Source: Polyangiaceae bacterium | GTDB taxonomy: Bacteria > Myxococcota_A > Polyangia > Polyangiales > Polyangiaceae | DNA: 64,000 nt | Direction: 5' to 3' | Assembly: GCA_041389725.1 (NCBI GenBank) | Contig: JAWKRG010000008.1 | Coordinates: 401,441-465,440, forward strand | In this document: positions 1 to 8,656 of the stretch, one piece after another | Numbering within the stretch: the stretch's first letter is position 1 | Layout of the letters: each line of letters begins with the position of its first letter | Notes under the pieces: generated by a model | What the model saw: only the letters and a program-made list of their open reading frames with translations | Databases searched by the model: none | What the model was told of the DNA's origin: nothing | Position numbers and translations under genes: made by a program

Positions 1-278
1 CCGACGAGGGCGAAACCCTGGCCGTCGGCACCCAAGCGGTCTTGGAGTTCAAGCCGAAGGGGGAAGCCGAGTGGGTCCAGGTCGCAGATGTGGTCGTGAA
101 GGAGATCTCCACCAAAGGCAAGCGCGTGCTCGGCAACGAACGACAGGAGATCACCCTCGAAATCCAAACGCTGCACGAGCAGAAGATGCCGGGAAAACGG
201 AATCCCTTTCAGCGCAATGCTCGAGTTCGCCTGCAGGTGGACCGCATGGAGGCTGGTGGGGATACACCAGCAAAGTGA
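1..278 (+). CDS. C-terminal end of an unrecognised protein (cut by window edge)
   Basis: An open frame enters from the left edge (first full codon at base 3) and stops with TGA. About 91 residues are visible, charged and without Cys, membrane segments or a motif I recognise (ETLAVGTQAVLEF near the start, VRLQVDRMEAGG near the end). The hydrophobic/charged alternation is compatible with a beta-rich domain. The stop lies 3 bp from the stop of the converging tatD-like gene. The missing 5' part prevents any functional call. Confidence 0.5.
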   Translation, partial: DEGETLAVGTQAVLEFKPKGEAEWVQVADVVVKEISTKGKRVLGNERQEITLEIQTLHEQKMPGKRNPFQRNARVRLQVDRMEAGGDTPAK

Positions 279-281
279 GCG

Positions 282-1085
282 TCAGGGCGGCGAGCCGAAC
301 AAGGTCGTGAAGTTCTGTGCCAGCTGCGCTTGTACCGCGTCGAGGTCGATGCCCCAGGTTTGGGCCATGAACTCGGCGGCGGTGCGGACGAAGGCAGGTT
401 CATTGTCGACGCTTCGGTCGGGTGAGAGATAGGGGCAATCCGTCTCCAACAGCAGGCGATCCCGCGGCAGCGTCTCCACCATGCGCGTGAAGGCCTCGTG
501 CTTGGCAACGTTGGCAGGGATGCTCAGGAAGTGACCGTGCTCGGCGATGCGCCGCGCCAGCTTCACGCGCCCGCCGAAGCAATGCCAATCCACGCGCGTG
601 GCGCCCATCTCTTGCAGGATCTCGAAGCAGTGCGCTTCTCGCTTGCGCGTGTGGATGATGATGGGCTTGTCGTGTTCGAGAGCAATCGCGACCAAATCGC
701 GAAATACTCGTTCCTGCGCTTCCCAAAGTGGTTCGGGCACCCAGTGGCCGTCGAGGCCGATCTCGCCGATGGCAAAGGCCTCGCCGGCGAGTTCCCGCAC
801 GGAAGCGACCCCTGCCTCAGGCTCGACGGGCTCGTCGTCGCGCGGATAGTCGATGCCGCGTCGGGTCATCTCCAACAGCACCGTGTCCACGGGATAGAAG
901 CCGTAGGCCGGGCGAACCAGGGGCGAGCGTGCAGCCAAGTCCCGTACGCGCGCGTTGTCGTCGGGGTTCAGCCCGTTGCTGATGATCGTGGACAGGCCCG
1001 CCTGCGCGGCGCGCTCGAGAATCGCCGTTTCCTGGGCGCGCAGCTTGGGATGCGTCAGATGAGCGTGTACGTCGAAGAGTCCCAT
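282..1085 (-). CDS. tatD: TatD family metal-dependent DNase/hydrolase
   Basis: 267 aa, full length for the TatD family (metal-dependent 3'-5' exonuclease/deoxyribonuclease of the amidohydrolase fold, usually cytoplasmic). The metal ligands are visible in order: HAH at residues 7-9, Glu108 in GEIGLD, His145 in IIIHTR, His168 in DWHCFGG and Asp216 in ETDCPYLSP. The frame is open 47 codons further upstream, but those codons overlap the next gene and the family starts at MGLFDVHAH, so that ATG is chosen. It is the last gene of a probable three-gene minus-strand operon; the upstream zinc-ribbon gene ends 1 bp before it. Family assignment is sure; substrate is not known. Confidence 0.93.
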   Translation of the reverse strand: MGLFDVHAHLTHPKLRAQETAILERAAQAGLSTIISNGLNPDDNARVRDLAARSPLVRPAYGFYPVDTVLLEMTRRGIDYPRDDEPVEPEAGVASVRELAGEAFAIGEIGLDGHWVPEPLWEAQERVFRDLVAIALEHDKPIIIHTRKREAHCFEILQEMGATRVDWHCFGGRVKLARRIAEHGHFLSIPANVAKHEAFTRMVETLPRDRLLLETDCPYLSPDRSVDNEPAFVRTAAEFMAQTWGIDLDAVQAQLAQNFTTLFGSPP

Positions 1086-1086
1086 G

Positions 1087-1335
1087 TCACTTGCCGAAGA
1101 CGAGCGCGAGCAGACCCAGTAGCACGAGCAGTCCGACGATGGGCAGACCGAAGGTGAGCAGCACCGAGCGCCAGGGACCGTCGAGCTTGCCCGCACCTTC
1201 GGCGGCGCAATCGCGGCAAATGGCAAAGACGCGCACGCCGCCCTCGCTCAAGATGGCGCAGTCGCCGCACAGGGGCAGCTCGCAGCGTGCGCAGGGTCCG
1301 ACCCCCGGAGCCCCGCAGTGCTTGCAGGTGGCCAT
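1087..1335 (-). CDS. Small zinc-ribbon / B-box-like protein with C-terminal membrane segment
   Basis: 82 aa. The N-terminal half carries regularly spaced Cys pairs (CKHC at 4-7, CARC at 15-18, CGDC at 23-26, CRDC at 40-43), as in a double zinc ribbon or B-box-type finger. After a short linker a hydrophobic stretch (about 56-80, rich in Leu/Val/Gly) forms one membrane helix ending FGK. It is probably an inner-membrane protein with a cytosolic zinc domain. It lies 23 bp after the radical SAM gene and 1 bp before tatD, so co-transcription is likely. No enzymatic role can be inferred. Confidence 0.75.
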   Translation of the reverse strand: MATCKHCGAPGVGPCARCELPLCGDCAILSEGGVRVFAICRDCAAEGAGKLDGPWRSVLLTFGLPIVGLLVLLGLLALVFGK

Positions 1336-1358
1336 CGCGGGCCCGCCATCGTGCTGAA

Positions 1359-2282
1359 TCAGATCCACGAGACAGCCTTGCCCTGCCGCTCGTCGAAGCG
1401 TGAGAGGCCGGCTGCCCGTGCCAGGTCGTAGGCGGAGCGCATCTCGGCTGCAGAGGGTCGTCGGGAGAGTTCTGGATACTCCGCCGCGCGATGCTCGGGG
1501 CGGTATTGCGCCATCACGTTCACGTAGGTTTGGGGGCAGAGCCCGGCCAGGAACTCGAAGATGCGGGCGGATTCGTCGAGGAGGCCGGGCATGACCAAGT
1601 GGCGGACGAGCACGCCGCGGGTGGCCAGTCCCTTGTCGTCGAAACGGAGCGCGCCGACCTGGCGCTGCATTTCCGTCAGCGCTGCCTGGGCCACCGCGGG
1701 ATAGTCTTTGGCCTTCAGGTAGCGCGCCGCGAGGGCCGGCGTCCACAGCTTGAAGTCGGGCATGTAGACGTCGACGATGCCGTCCATCAGCGCGAGGGAT
1801 TCGAGGGCGTCGTAGCCGCTGGTATTGTAGACGATGGGCAGCTCCAGACCGCGCTGGATGGCGAGGGGCAAGGCTTCCAAGATCTGTGGCACCACGTGCT
1901 CGGGCGTGACCAGGTTGATGTTGTGACAGCCCTGCTCCTGCAAATCGAGCATGGCCGCCGCAAGTTCCTCCGGCGAAAGCTCGCGGCCTCGACCGGCTTG
2001 GCTGGTGTCGTGGTTCTGGCAGAACACGCACTTCAGATTGCAGAAGGCGAAGAAGATGGTGCCGGAGCCGCGGGAGCCACGTAGGCAGTCCTCTTCACCG
2101 AAGTGTGCGAACCAAGTGCTCACGCGCGCGAAGCGCCCGGTAGCGCACACCTTGGCTTCGCCTTGCAGGCGGTCCACGTCGCAATTTCGCGGGCACACCC
2201 GGCAGCGGGCGAGGGACGCGACTGCGCGTTCGGCTCTCTCGCGGAGTTCCTCCTGGCTCAACGCGCGATAGGCCGGCCACAT
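1359..2282 (-). CDS. PflX-type radical SAM protein (pyruvate formate-lyase activating-enzyme-like)
   Basis: 307 aa. The radical SAM cluster motif is CNLKCVFC (Cys81, Cys85, Cys88) followed by QN. The N-terminus has an extra Cys set, CRVCPRNC plus Cys46, and the block GSGTIFF just before the cluster, both typical of the PflX/COG1313 subgroup. Later conserved blocks are NINLVTPEH, YNTSGY and DVYMPDFK. Such proteins bind a [4Fe-4S] cluster and cleave S-adenosylmethionine; the substrate of this subgroup is unknown, and no pyruvate formate-lyase-like partner is nearby. It is the first gene of the minus-strand set ending in tatD. The ATG start leaves 69 bp to the divergent lipoprotein gene. Confidence 0.9.
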   Translation of the reverse strand: MWPAYRALSQEELRERAERAVASLARCRVCPRNCDVDRLQGEAKVCATGRFARVSTWFAHFGEEDCLRGSRGSGTIFFAFCNLKCVFCQNHDTSQAGRGRELSPEELAAAMLDLQEQGCHNINLVTPEHVVPQILEALPLAIQRGLELPIVYNTSGYDALESLALMDGIVDVYMPDFKLWTPALAARYLKAKDYPAVAQAALTEMQRQVGALRFDDKGLATRGVLVRHLVMPGLLDESARIFEFLAGLCPQTYVNVMAQYRPEHRAAEYPELSRRPSAAEMRSAYDLARAAGLSRFDERQGKAVSWI

Positions 2283-2351
2283 GGCGTTCCAATGCTAGCC
2301 CAAGCGGCCTGCGCTTGCAGCGCGCGGGCCTTTGGTCGATGCTCCCGGGCC

Positions 2352-3113
2352 ATGCTTCGTCGCGCCGTGTTCGCGGTCCCCGTGTTGCTCGTCGGCTGTA
2401 GCGGAACCACCCTCGGTGCCCGTTTCGATGGGCACGCGCAACCTGCTATGGTCAGCGCCGATCGGATCGGCGAGGTGAGCGTGCTGCCCGCGGGCTACGA
2501 CAGCTTGGGAAGCGTGCGCGCCAGCTGCACTCGTTACGACGGCGAGATGCCGCCCGACGGTTCGAGCCTCGCTGATGTCGATTGCAGTGCCTCACGTCTG
2601 ACCCAGGCAGTGAAAGAGCGGGCCGCGGAGGTCGGCGGCGAGTTGCTCGTGGGTTTGGACTGCCACTCGCGTGCGGGGCATCACACTCGTGATAGCCAAG
2701 TGCTCTACGTGTCCTGCAAGGCGCGGGTAGCACGCCCCGAGGACGAAACCTTGGTCGCGCGTCAGATCTCCACCCGGCCAGCAGCAGCTGACGGCGCCCC
2801 GAAGGCCAGCGAGGCGTGGCGCATCTCGGTGCACTACGCCCGCAGCGTGCGAGCCGGATGGAGACCTGGTCGAAGCGTCGACCACGTGCGCCAGCTCTCC
2901 GTTCCGCCCGTGAGTCATCAGCACCTCGGCGACGTGGTCACCGAGTGTGAACGCGGATGCAGCCATGCCGCCACCGAGCAAGCCGTGTTGGTCGCCGCGG
3001 GGCGCTTCGGCGCGACGGACGTCGCGGAGTTGTCCTGCGCGAAGCGCGGGGAAGGCTACGTATGTCAGGGCAAGGCCCTGGCCTACGAGGTCGAGCATCC
3101 CGAAGGGCGTTGA
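2352..3113 (+). CDS. Predicted lipoprotein of unknown function
   Basis: 253 aa. The N-terminus is a lipoprotein signal peptide (MLRRAVFAVPVLLVGC) with lipobox LVGC, so Cys16 should be lipidated; the frame is open further upstream but this ATG gives the signal sequence. The mature part is polar with about eight scattered Cys and no recognised domain. Its TGA overlaps the ATG of the downstream phosphatase by one base (TGATG), so the two are translationally coupled. It starts divergently from the radical SAM gene. Function unknown. Confidence 0.75.
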   Translation: MLRRAVFAVPVLLVGCSGTTLGARFDGHAQPAMVSADRIGEVSVLPAGYDSLGSVRASCTRYDGEMPPDGSSLADVDCSASRLTQAVKERAAEVGGELLVGLDCHSRAGHHTRDSQVLYVSCKARVARPEDETLVARQISTRPAAADGAPKASEAWRISVHYARSVRAGWRPGRSVDHVRQLSVPPVSHQHLGDVVTECERGCSHAATEQAVLVAAGRFGATDVAELSCAKRGEGYVCQGKALAYEVEHPEGR

Positions 3114-3799
3114 TGCCCCCGCCCCCTGCCAAGCTGGAACTCGTCCTGGTGCGCCACGGCGAGAGCGTGGGCAATCGCGAGGGGCGAATGCAAGGCCACC
3201 GCGACTACCCGCTTTCCCCGCGAGGGCGCGAGCAGGCGCGGGAGCTGGCGGCATTCTTCCGCCAGCGCGGGGTGAGCTTCAGCAGCGCGTACACCTCGCC
3301 CCTGTCGCGCGCGAAGGAAACGGCGCAAATCCTCTGCGCGAACTTGGAGCTACCACCAGCTGTGGAAGATGCGGACCTGAAGGAGATCACCGCGGGCTGC
3401 CTGGAAGGACTGGACCATTCGCAGATCGTCGAGCGGCATCCCACCTTCATGCAACGAGGCTTGGAAGGGTTGGGCGACTTCTCGGAGTTTGGCGGAGAGA
3501 GCTACGACGACATGCAGGCGCGAGTGGAGCGGCTGTGCGCCGGACTGTATGCACGGCATGACGGCCAGGGCGAGCGCCTGCTGCTCGTCAGCCACGGCGG
3601 CCTGCTGTTCCAGCTGGCCAAGCATTTGATCAGCGTACCGGTGCCGCGGGTTTCGATCCTGCGCTACGGCAACTGCACCGCCAGCCTGATCCGCATGCGT
3701 GAGCGGCGCGGCACGTGGTTGGGGGAGCTAGTGTGGCACGTACCGCTCGAGCTCTACGGCACCGATCCGCATCGCGACGTCGGCGCGCTGTTTCGCTGA
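3113..3799 (+). CDS. Histidine phosphatase family protein (phosphoglycerate mutase-like)
   Basis: 228 aa, normal length for a single-domain histidine phosphatase. The phosphoacceptor motif is VRHGESVGN (about residues 13-21), with the second Arg in SPLSRAKETA, the conserved Glu in LKEITAGCLEG and the second catalytic His in LVSHGG. These residues form the His-phosphate intermediate chemistry of the family; members range from cofactor-dependent phosphoglycerate mutases to alpha-ribazole and broad phosphatases, and the substrate cannot be told. No signal peptide, so cytoplasmic. The start overlaps the stop of the upstream lipoprotein gene by one base. Confidence 0.9.
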   Translation: MPPPPAKLELVLVRHGESVGNREGRMQGHRDYPLSPRGREQARELAAFFRQRGVSFSSAYTSPLSRAKETAQILCANLELPPAVEDADLKEITAGCLEGLDHSQIVERHPTFMQRGLEGLGDFSEFGGESYDDMQARVERLCAGLYARHDGQGERLLLVSHGGLLFQLAKHLISVPVPRVSILRYGNCTASLIRMRERRGTWLGELVWHVPLELYGTDPHRDVGALFR

Positions 3800-3836
3800 G
3801 CCAGGCTGCGTCGGGCGTGCGCCTGGCTGGCGCGTC

Positions 3837-4796
3837 TCACGACTTCTTCTTGATGGAATCGAGCGCCGCCTTCATGTGCGGTGGCAGGCTCATGGGCTTG
3901 TAGCGTCGCTCGCCGTCTTCCTGTGCGGGGGGCGGAGTGGGGGCTGCCGGCGCAGACGCCTTTTGCGTGGATTCGGCCGGCGCGGGCGCCTTGGCCGGCG
4001 GTTTGGCCGGTAGCGGAGGCGGCGCAACGGGCGCGCGGCGTGGCGGGGGTGGCGGGGGCCGGCGTGCTGGGCGCGCGCCGGCGGTTGGCGCCCCGCGCGC
4101 GGGATCGGGAGCTTCACGAATCACGGGCGGGTCGACTACTACCGGGATCGAAGCGGGTGCTTCCGCGACTGCGGGAATCGAAGGAGGTACCTCGCTGATG
4201 ATGGGAGGCAACTCGCGGCGCCCCGCAGCGAATAGGGGGGCGAGACTATCGCCCACCACACTCATTGCCGGCGGCATGCTGTCGCGACGGCTCTGGGGTG
4301 TGGTCTGCAGCTCGAAACGCCGCGTTTCCAGCATGCCGTCCAAGACGAGGGGCGCGACGAATTCAGGATGAAGTTCGATGGCACGGCGGAATTCTTCAAA
4401 GGGTACGTCGACCCGCAGTGGACCCACGACGCGCTGGGATGAAAGCCCGTCGTCCACCAAGGCTTCGACCACACTGAGCTCCGAGTCGCCGATCACGCGC
4501 ACCCTCAGAAGCCCGTCGAGCCACGACTTCGACGCCATGTGTGCCAGCACGACCAGTATCTTCGGCGCGCCTCGGCCGGGCTTTGCCACCTCGGCCATGC
4601 GCTCGATGAGCGCCAGCGTCTTCATGCGCGGGGTGGCAGCGGCCATGCTCGACGCCGCGGCCAGCGCCTCTGCGATCACCTCGTCGCCCACTGCGTCGCA
4701 GCTTTCGATGTGCCCGAAGTCGGGGCGCGCGCTCATGGGCAGCAGTGTAGCCAATGCGTCGCCCCTTTCCCAACGCTCCTCGGCTGGTGGAGTCAC
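3837..4796 (-). CDS. Uncharacterised protein with Pro/Ala-rich C-terminal half
   Basis: 319 aa from a GTG; an alternative start is the ATG at residue 21 (MSARPDF). Neither has a clear Shine-Dalgarno, so the start is unsettled. The N-terminal ~180 residues look folded (SSMAAATPRMKTLALIE, FEEFRRAIELHPE), then a long low-complexity stretch of Pro, Ala and Arg follows, ending in a basic tail (MKAALDSIKKKS). The layout suggests a cytoplasmic scaffold or regulatory protein with a flexible region. It is divergent from the XPB helicase gene, 58 bp away. I recognise no domain. Confidence 0.72.
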   Translation of the reverse strand: MTPPAEERWERGDALATLLPMSARPDFGHIESCDAVGDEVIAEALAAASSMAAATPRMKTLALIERMAEVAKPGRGAPKILVVLAHMASKSWLDGLLRVRVIGDSELSVVEALVDDGLSSQRVVGPLRVDVPFEEFRRAIELHPEFVAPLVLDGMLETRRFELQTTPQSRRDSMPPAMSVVGDSLAPLFAAGRRELPPIISEVPPSIPAVAEAPASIPVVVDPPVIREAPDPARGAPTAGARPARRPPPPPPRRAPVAPPPLPAKPPAKAPAPAESTQKASAPAAPTPPPAQEDGERRYKPMSLPPHMKAALDSIKKKS

Positions 4797-4854
4797 TTGG
4801 GGGGAGAGTGGCCCCAGCTGGATTTCTGCCTGCCCGGCGGGCTAGGACTGAGCC

Positions 4855-6219
4855 ATGGCGCGGCTGAGCTTCGACCAGGGCACGCTCGTCCTCGAGGACG
4901 TGCCCACGGACGTGGCGGCGGACGCGTCGCTGGCCTGGGACCCTCGTAGCCGTTGCCACCGGGCACCGGCCGCGGCCTATCGAGCACTCGTGACCGCATT
5001 GACGGGAGCGGGTCTCACACTGCATGACGAAGCTCGTGCCTACCAGGAGCTCGAGTTGGTGGCATGCGTGCGCCGACCCCCGCGGCCCTACCAGCGGGAA
5101 GCCCTTCGCGCGTGGAACGCCCAGAGTGGCTGCGGCGTCGTGGTGCTGCCCACCGGTGCGGGCAAGTCGCATCTTGCGACGATGGCCATCCTGGCCAAGC
5201 AACGCAGCGTGCTGGTGGTCGTGCCCACTCTCGACTTGGTGCGCCAGTGGTTCGACTTGCTGCGCCACACCTTTGCACGGGAGGTGGGCATCGTCGGTGG
5301 CGGCGAGCACAGCGTTCGTGAGCTGACCGTCACCACCTACGACTCTGCGTATCTTCACATGCAGCATTTCGGCAACCGATTTGGCCTCGTGGTGTTCGAC
5401 GAGTGTCATCACTTGCCCGGGGCGAGCTACCGGTTGGCCGCGGAGCAGTGCCTCGCTCCTTACCGCCTCGGACTCAGCGCTACTCCAGAGCGCGCGGATG
5501 GGCTGGAGCGCGAGCTGGGTAGTCTGATCGGGCCGCTGGTGTACGAAAAGCCGATCCTCGAGCTCAGCGGCAGCTACCTGGCCGACTATGAAACCGAGCG
5601 AATAGAAGTCGATCTGTCGCCCCAGGAGCGAGAGGAGTACGAAGAGGCACGCGCGACCTACGTGGCGTTCTTGCGCGGTCAGGGCATCCAGATGAGCACG
5701 CCCCAGGGCTTCTCGACCTTCATCATGCGGGCCAGTCGCAGCGATGCAGGTCGTCGTGCGCTGGCGGCGTACCGCCGGCAGCGGGAAATCAGTTTCGCGG
5801 CCCATCGCAAACTGGACGTTCTCGGTGACCTGCTCGACGAGCACCGCGGCGAACGCACACTGGTGTTCACCCAAGACAACCACACTGCTTATGCCGTGGC
5901 ACGTCGCTTTCTCGTGCCGGTCATCACGCATCAAACGCGCGTGCGAGAACGCAGCGAGATTCTGGAGCGCTTCTCCTCGGGAGCGTACACCGTGCTCGTC
6001 ACTTCCAAGGTGCTGAACGAAGGCGTGGACGTGCCCGATGCGAGCGTCGCGGTCGTGCTTTCAGGCAGTGGATCGGTGCGAGAACACGTGCAGCGCCTGG
6101 GGCGCATCCTGCGGCCAAAGAACGGCAAGCGCGCCGTGCTCTACGAGGTCCTGTCTCGCCACACCGCGGAGACCCGAACCAGCGAGCGGCGCCGTGCCCA
6201 CGACGCCTATACCCGGTGA
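4855..6219 (+). CDS. XPB/Rad25-type superfamily 2 DNA helicase
   Basis: 454 aa. SF2 motifs are complete: Q-tip/motif region RPYQREAL at about 77-84, Walker A PTGAGKS (99-105), motif II DECH (182-185), motif III LSATPERADG near 206, motif V/VI LNEGVDVPDAS and QRLGRILRPK (from about 413). The DECH box, short length and compact N-terminus match archaeal/bacterial XPB (ATP-dependent 3'-5' DNA helicase/translocase of the nucleotide-excision-repair and TFIIH family). A DUF790/Bax1 gene follows after 3 bp, the known partner of archaeal XPB, which strongly supports this call over other DEAH helicases. Cytoplasmic DNA repair role inferred. Confidence 0.92.
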   Translation: MARLSFDQGTLVLEDVPTDVAADASLAWDPRSRCHRAPAAAYRALVTALTGAGLTLHDEARAYQELELVACVRRPPRPYQREALRAWNAQSGCGVVVLPTGAGKSHLATMAILAKQRSVLVVVPTLDLVRQWFDLLRHTFAREVGIVGGGEHSVRELTVTTYDSAYLHMQHFGNRFGLVVFDECHHLPGASYRLAAEQCLAPYRLGLSATPERADGLERELGSLIGPLVYEKPILELSGSYLADYETERIEVDLSPQEREEYEEARATYVAFLRGQGIQMSTPQGFSTFIMRASRSDAGRRALAAYRRQREISFAAHRKLDVLGDLLDEHRGERTLVFTQDNHTAYAVARRFLVPVITHQTRVRERSEILERFSSGAYTVLVTSKVLNEGVDVPDASVAVVLSGSGSVREHVQRLGRILRPKNGKRAVLYEVLSRHTAETRTSERRRAHDAYTR

Positions 6220-6222
6220 GAA

Positions 6223-7431
6223 ATGCTGACTCCGGAATTGGCCTGGGTACGTCGACGCGGTACGGAGCTGCGCTGCGTGACGCTGACCGGGCCGCAGCGC
6301 GAGCGCGCCCTGGAGCTGGGCGAAGCGCTGCTGCTGGCCAGTGAGGGCGCCGAGGGAGGTCGTCGCGGGGAACTCCAGCGCACGCTGGACGACGTGCAGG
6401 GTGACGCCCGTGAACGCAAACTCGTGGACGGCCTTCGCAAGCTGCTACTGGATGGCGTGGACTTCGAAGCGTGCTCCGCGGAGGAAGCAGCGGAATTGCG
6501 TCGCTCGGTGTGGGAGGCATCGGCTGCGGCTCGACGAGGCGCTCAAGGGTTCGAACGCAGTGCAGTGCTCGCCGAAGTGGCTGCCAGCACTGGTCGCACG
6601 ATGGAAGCCATCGACGAAGACCTGTTTGCGGATCTACGCAGCGAGGAGCGTGTGCTGTCGGTGCGGCGGCCATCCCCCGCAGCGCTCGTGGAGCGCTACG
6701 AACTCGGTACTGCGCAGGCGGTATTGCTGCGTGCCACTCGGGTCGTAGCAGTCGTGACCGGTGCTGGACCGGACGCCTACCGTGCGCTCTTTCGAGCCCT
6801 GAAGTTCCGCAGGTTGTTGCACCGCATCGAACGCGTGGAGGCCGGCTACCGCATCGAGATTGACGGCCCCTTTTCGCTGTTCGATTCGGTCACACGCTAC
6901 GGCCTGGCGCTGGCCCTCGCGCTTCCAGCCCTGCGCCAGTGCGGCCACTTGGAACTCTCAGCAGACGTGCGCTGGGGCAAGCGCCGCGAAGCGCTGACCT
7001 TTCGCTACGAATGGACCGGGGACGCCCCGGCACCAGGGGTGGCGCTCAGCGAGGATGCCCAGGCGCTGTATGAGCGGCTCGCTCCGGACAAGCAAGGGTT
7101 CGTGCCCCGGCCGTGCCAGGACCTGCTGGACCTGCCTGGGGTGGGGACCATCGCTCCCGACTTGGTGCTGGTGAATGACAAGCGCGGCGAGCGCGTCTAT
7201 CTTGAGATCTTGGGCTACTGGAGCCGGGACGCGGTTTGGAAGCGGATCGAGCTGGCGCGTGCCGGGCTTGGGGACGAGAAGATCGTGTTCTTGGTACGCG
7301 AGCGCTTGCGCGTGAGCGAGACGCTGCTGGACGACACCGAGTCAGCTGCCTTGTACGTGTACAAGAATGCTCCGAGCGCCAGCGCACTGATGCGCAAGGT
7401 CCGACAGGTGGTGCGGTGCGAAGGCTTGTAG
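6223..7431 (+). CDS. DUF790 / Bax1-like nuclease, partner of XPB
   Basis: 402 aa. No single textbook motif is decisive, but the protein has the DUF790 layout: N-terminal helical region, a central KFRRLLHRIE segment, and a C-terminal PD-(D/E)xK-like core with TIAPDLVLVN followed by VYLEILGYWSRD, where Asp and Glu sit as nuclease metal ligands. In archaea Bax1 binds XPB, cuts DNA 3' of a bubble and alters XPB helicase activity. Here it follows the XPB gene with a 3-bp gap, so the pair is almost surely co-translated. Its 3' end overlaps the next gene by 16 bp. Call rests on both sequence pattern and context. Confidence 0.83.
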   Translation: MLTPELAWVRRRGTELRCVTLTGPQRERALELGEALLLASEGAEGGRRGELQRTLDDVQGDARERKLVDGLRKLLLDGVDFEACSAEEAAELRRSVWEASAAARRGAQGFERSAVLAEVAASTGRTMEAIDEDLFADLRSEERVLSVRRPSPAALVERYELGTAQAVLLRATRVVAVVTGAGPDAYRALFRALKFRRLLHRIERVEAGYRIEIDGPFSLFDSVTRYGLALALALPALRQCGHLELSADVRWGKRREALTFRYEWTGDAPAPGVALSEDAQALYERLAPDKQGFVPRPCQDLLDLPGVGTIAPDLVLVNDKRGERVYLEILGYWSRDAVWKRIELARAGLGDEKIVFLVRERLRVSETLLDDTESAALYVYKNAPSASALMRKVRQVVRCEGL

Positions 7432-8648
7432 GTCCGCTGCTCGTGGTGACGCTCGCTGCGCCCGCTGGGGCGCAGAGCTTGGGCGGGACCGTGAAGCAGC
7501 ACGTGGACGAAGGTCTGTCCCAAAAGAACCCCCCGCCCAAGAAAAGCTCGAAGAAGAAGAAGAAGAAGAACGGGAGCCGACCGCGGCCCGCGTCGTCGCC
7601 GCCGCCTCAGGGGGTGGCCTACACCGCTCCCGCCCCGGAGCCGAAGAAGAAGGGGACCGAGTTGCCCGCGCGGGTGTTGATGAGCGAGTTCCAACTCGAT
7701 CCCTACGTGGCGCTCTCCTATCGCGGCTGGAAGCCCCAGGACTATCCCACGCTGAGCGTGGACACGGAGAACGCCGCCACGTTTGCCGTGGGCATGAAGA
7801 TGCGCCTGTTCGGCATCCTCAGCATCGATCGCGCCCACTACGAGTCGAATGCCTTCGCTTCGCCGCGTCGCTCAGGCACGGGCATCGCCCAGGACGCTGG
7901 CAAGGCGGCGCCCGCGGCGGCTTGGTTTCTCGGGCAAATCGGCATTCCCATGCGCTGGGTGCTCAAGCCCATCATTCGCTACGAGGCGCGAGCGTTCGAG
8001 GCCGACGTCACGCCCGAGCGCCCCGTGCGACTGGTGCCGCGCTCCGCCAAGGCCAGCGACGATCTGTCCACGTTGCCGACGGTCAGCGATACCCTGCGCA
8101 TGTCGAGCGCCTTCGAGACCCTGGTAGTGGCGCTGCAGTACCACCACGACAACGATCCGACCGGCCTGATTCAGACGGGAGGCTCGAGCCTGCCGCCCAT
8201 CTACTTTGGAGTTGGACTGGTCAGCTACAAGAAGCCCTACATGGTGCGAGTGGGCAACCTGGTGCTGGAAGATCTGCTCTTCGACGCCAGTCTGCGCGGT
8301 GCCGGCCTGGCCTTCGGCCTCGAAACACCCCAGAAACCAGAGGCGTTCTTCGTGGACTTCTCGGGTCAGGTGGGGCTTGGGGAAGTGCAACTCACGGATT
8401 CCTTTACCCTCAACGAGGCCCTGCCCGACGACTGGTGGATTGGCTACGCGCAGGGTGAGCTGACTGCGGGCTATCTGCACCCCCTGCTCTACACCCGTCC
8501 CACGCTGCTCGGCGGTATCAGCGCATCCATCGGCGGGGCGACCTTCTACTACTTCCGCGCCTTCGCCGAGGAAGGACAACAGAGCGTCCCGCCCGCCAAC
8601 TGGGACATCTTGTGGGGTGCGCGCGTGTTCTTGGTGTTGCCGCTCTGA
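7416..8648 (+). CDS. Predicted outer-membrane / secreted protein with Lys-rich linker
   Basis: 410 aa from a GTG inside the end of the nuclease gene; this start gives a clean signal peptide, RRLVGPLLVVTLAAPAGA cut before QS, whereas the longer open frame upstream reads through the neighbour. After the signal comes a Lys/Pro-rich linker (KKSSKKKKKK) and then about 290 residues with alternating aromatic/polar strands (IYFGVGLVSY, ATFYYFRAFAEEG) ending in VFLVLPL, as in an outer-membrane beta-barrel. No family recognised. It may share the XPB-Bax1 transcript by position only; a functional link to DNA repair is doubtful. Confidence 0.75.
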   Translation: MRRLVGPLLVVTLAAPAGAQSLGGTVKQHVDEGLSQKNPPPKKSSKKKKKKNGSRPRPASSPPPQGVAYTAPAPEPKKKGTELPARVLMSEFQLDPYVALSYRGWKPQDYPTLSVDTENAATFAVGMKMRLFGILSIDRAHYESNAFASPRRSGTGIAQDAGKAAPAAAWFLGQIGIPMRWVLKPIIRYEARAFEADVTPERPVRLVPRSAKASDDLSTLPTVSDTLRMSSAFETLVVALQYHHDNDPTGLIQTGGSSLPPIYFGVGLVSYKKPYMVRVGNLVLEDLLFDASLRGAGLAFGLETPQKPEAFFVDFSGQVGLGEVQLTDSFTLNEALPDDWWIGYAQGELTAGYLHPLLYTRPTLLGGISASIGGATFYYFRAFAEEGQQSVPPANWDILWGARVFLVLPL

Positions 8649-8656
8649 CGCCGAGG

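Noticed and set aside
4396..5934. 512-codon open frame on the minus strand
   Set aside because: Antisense to the XPB helicase and the proline-rich gene; no motif and only a shadow of GC-rich codon use.
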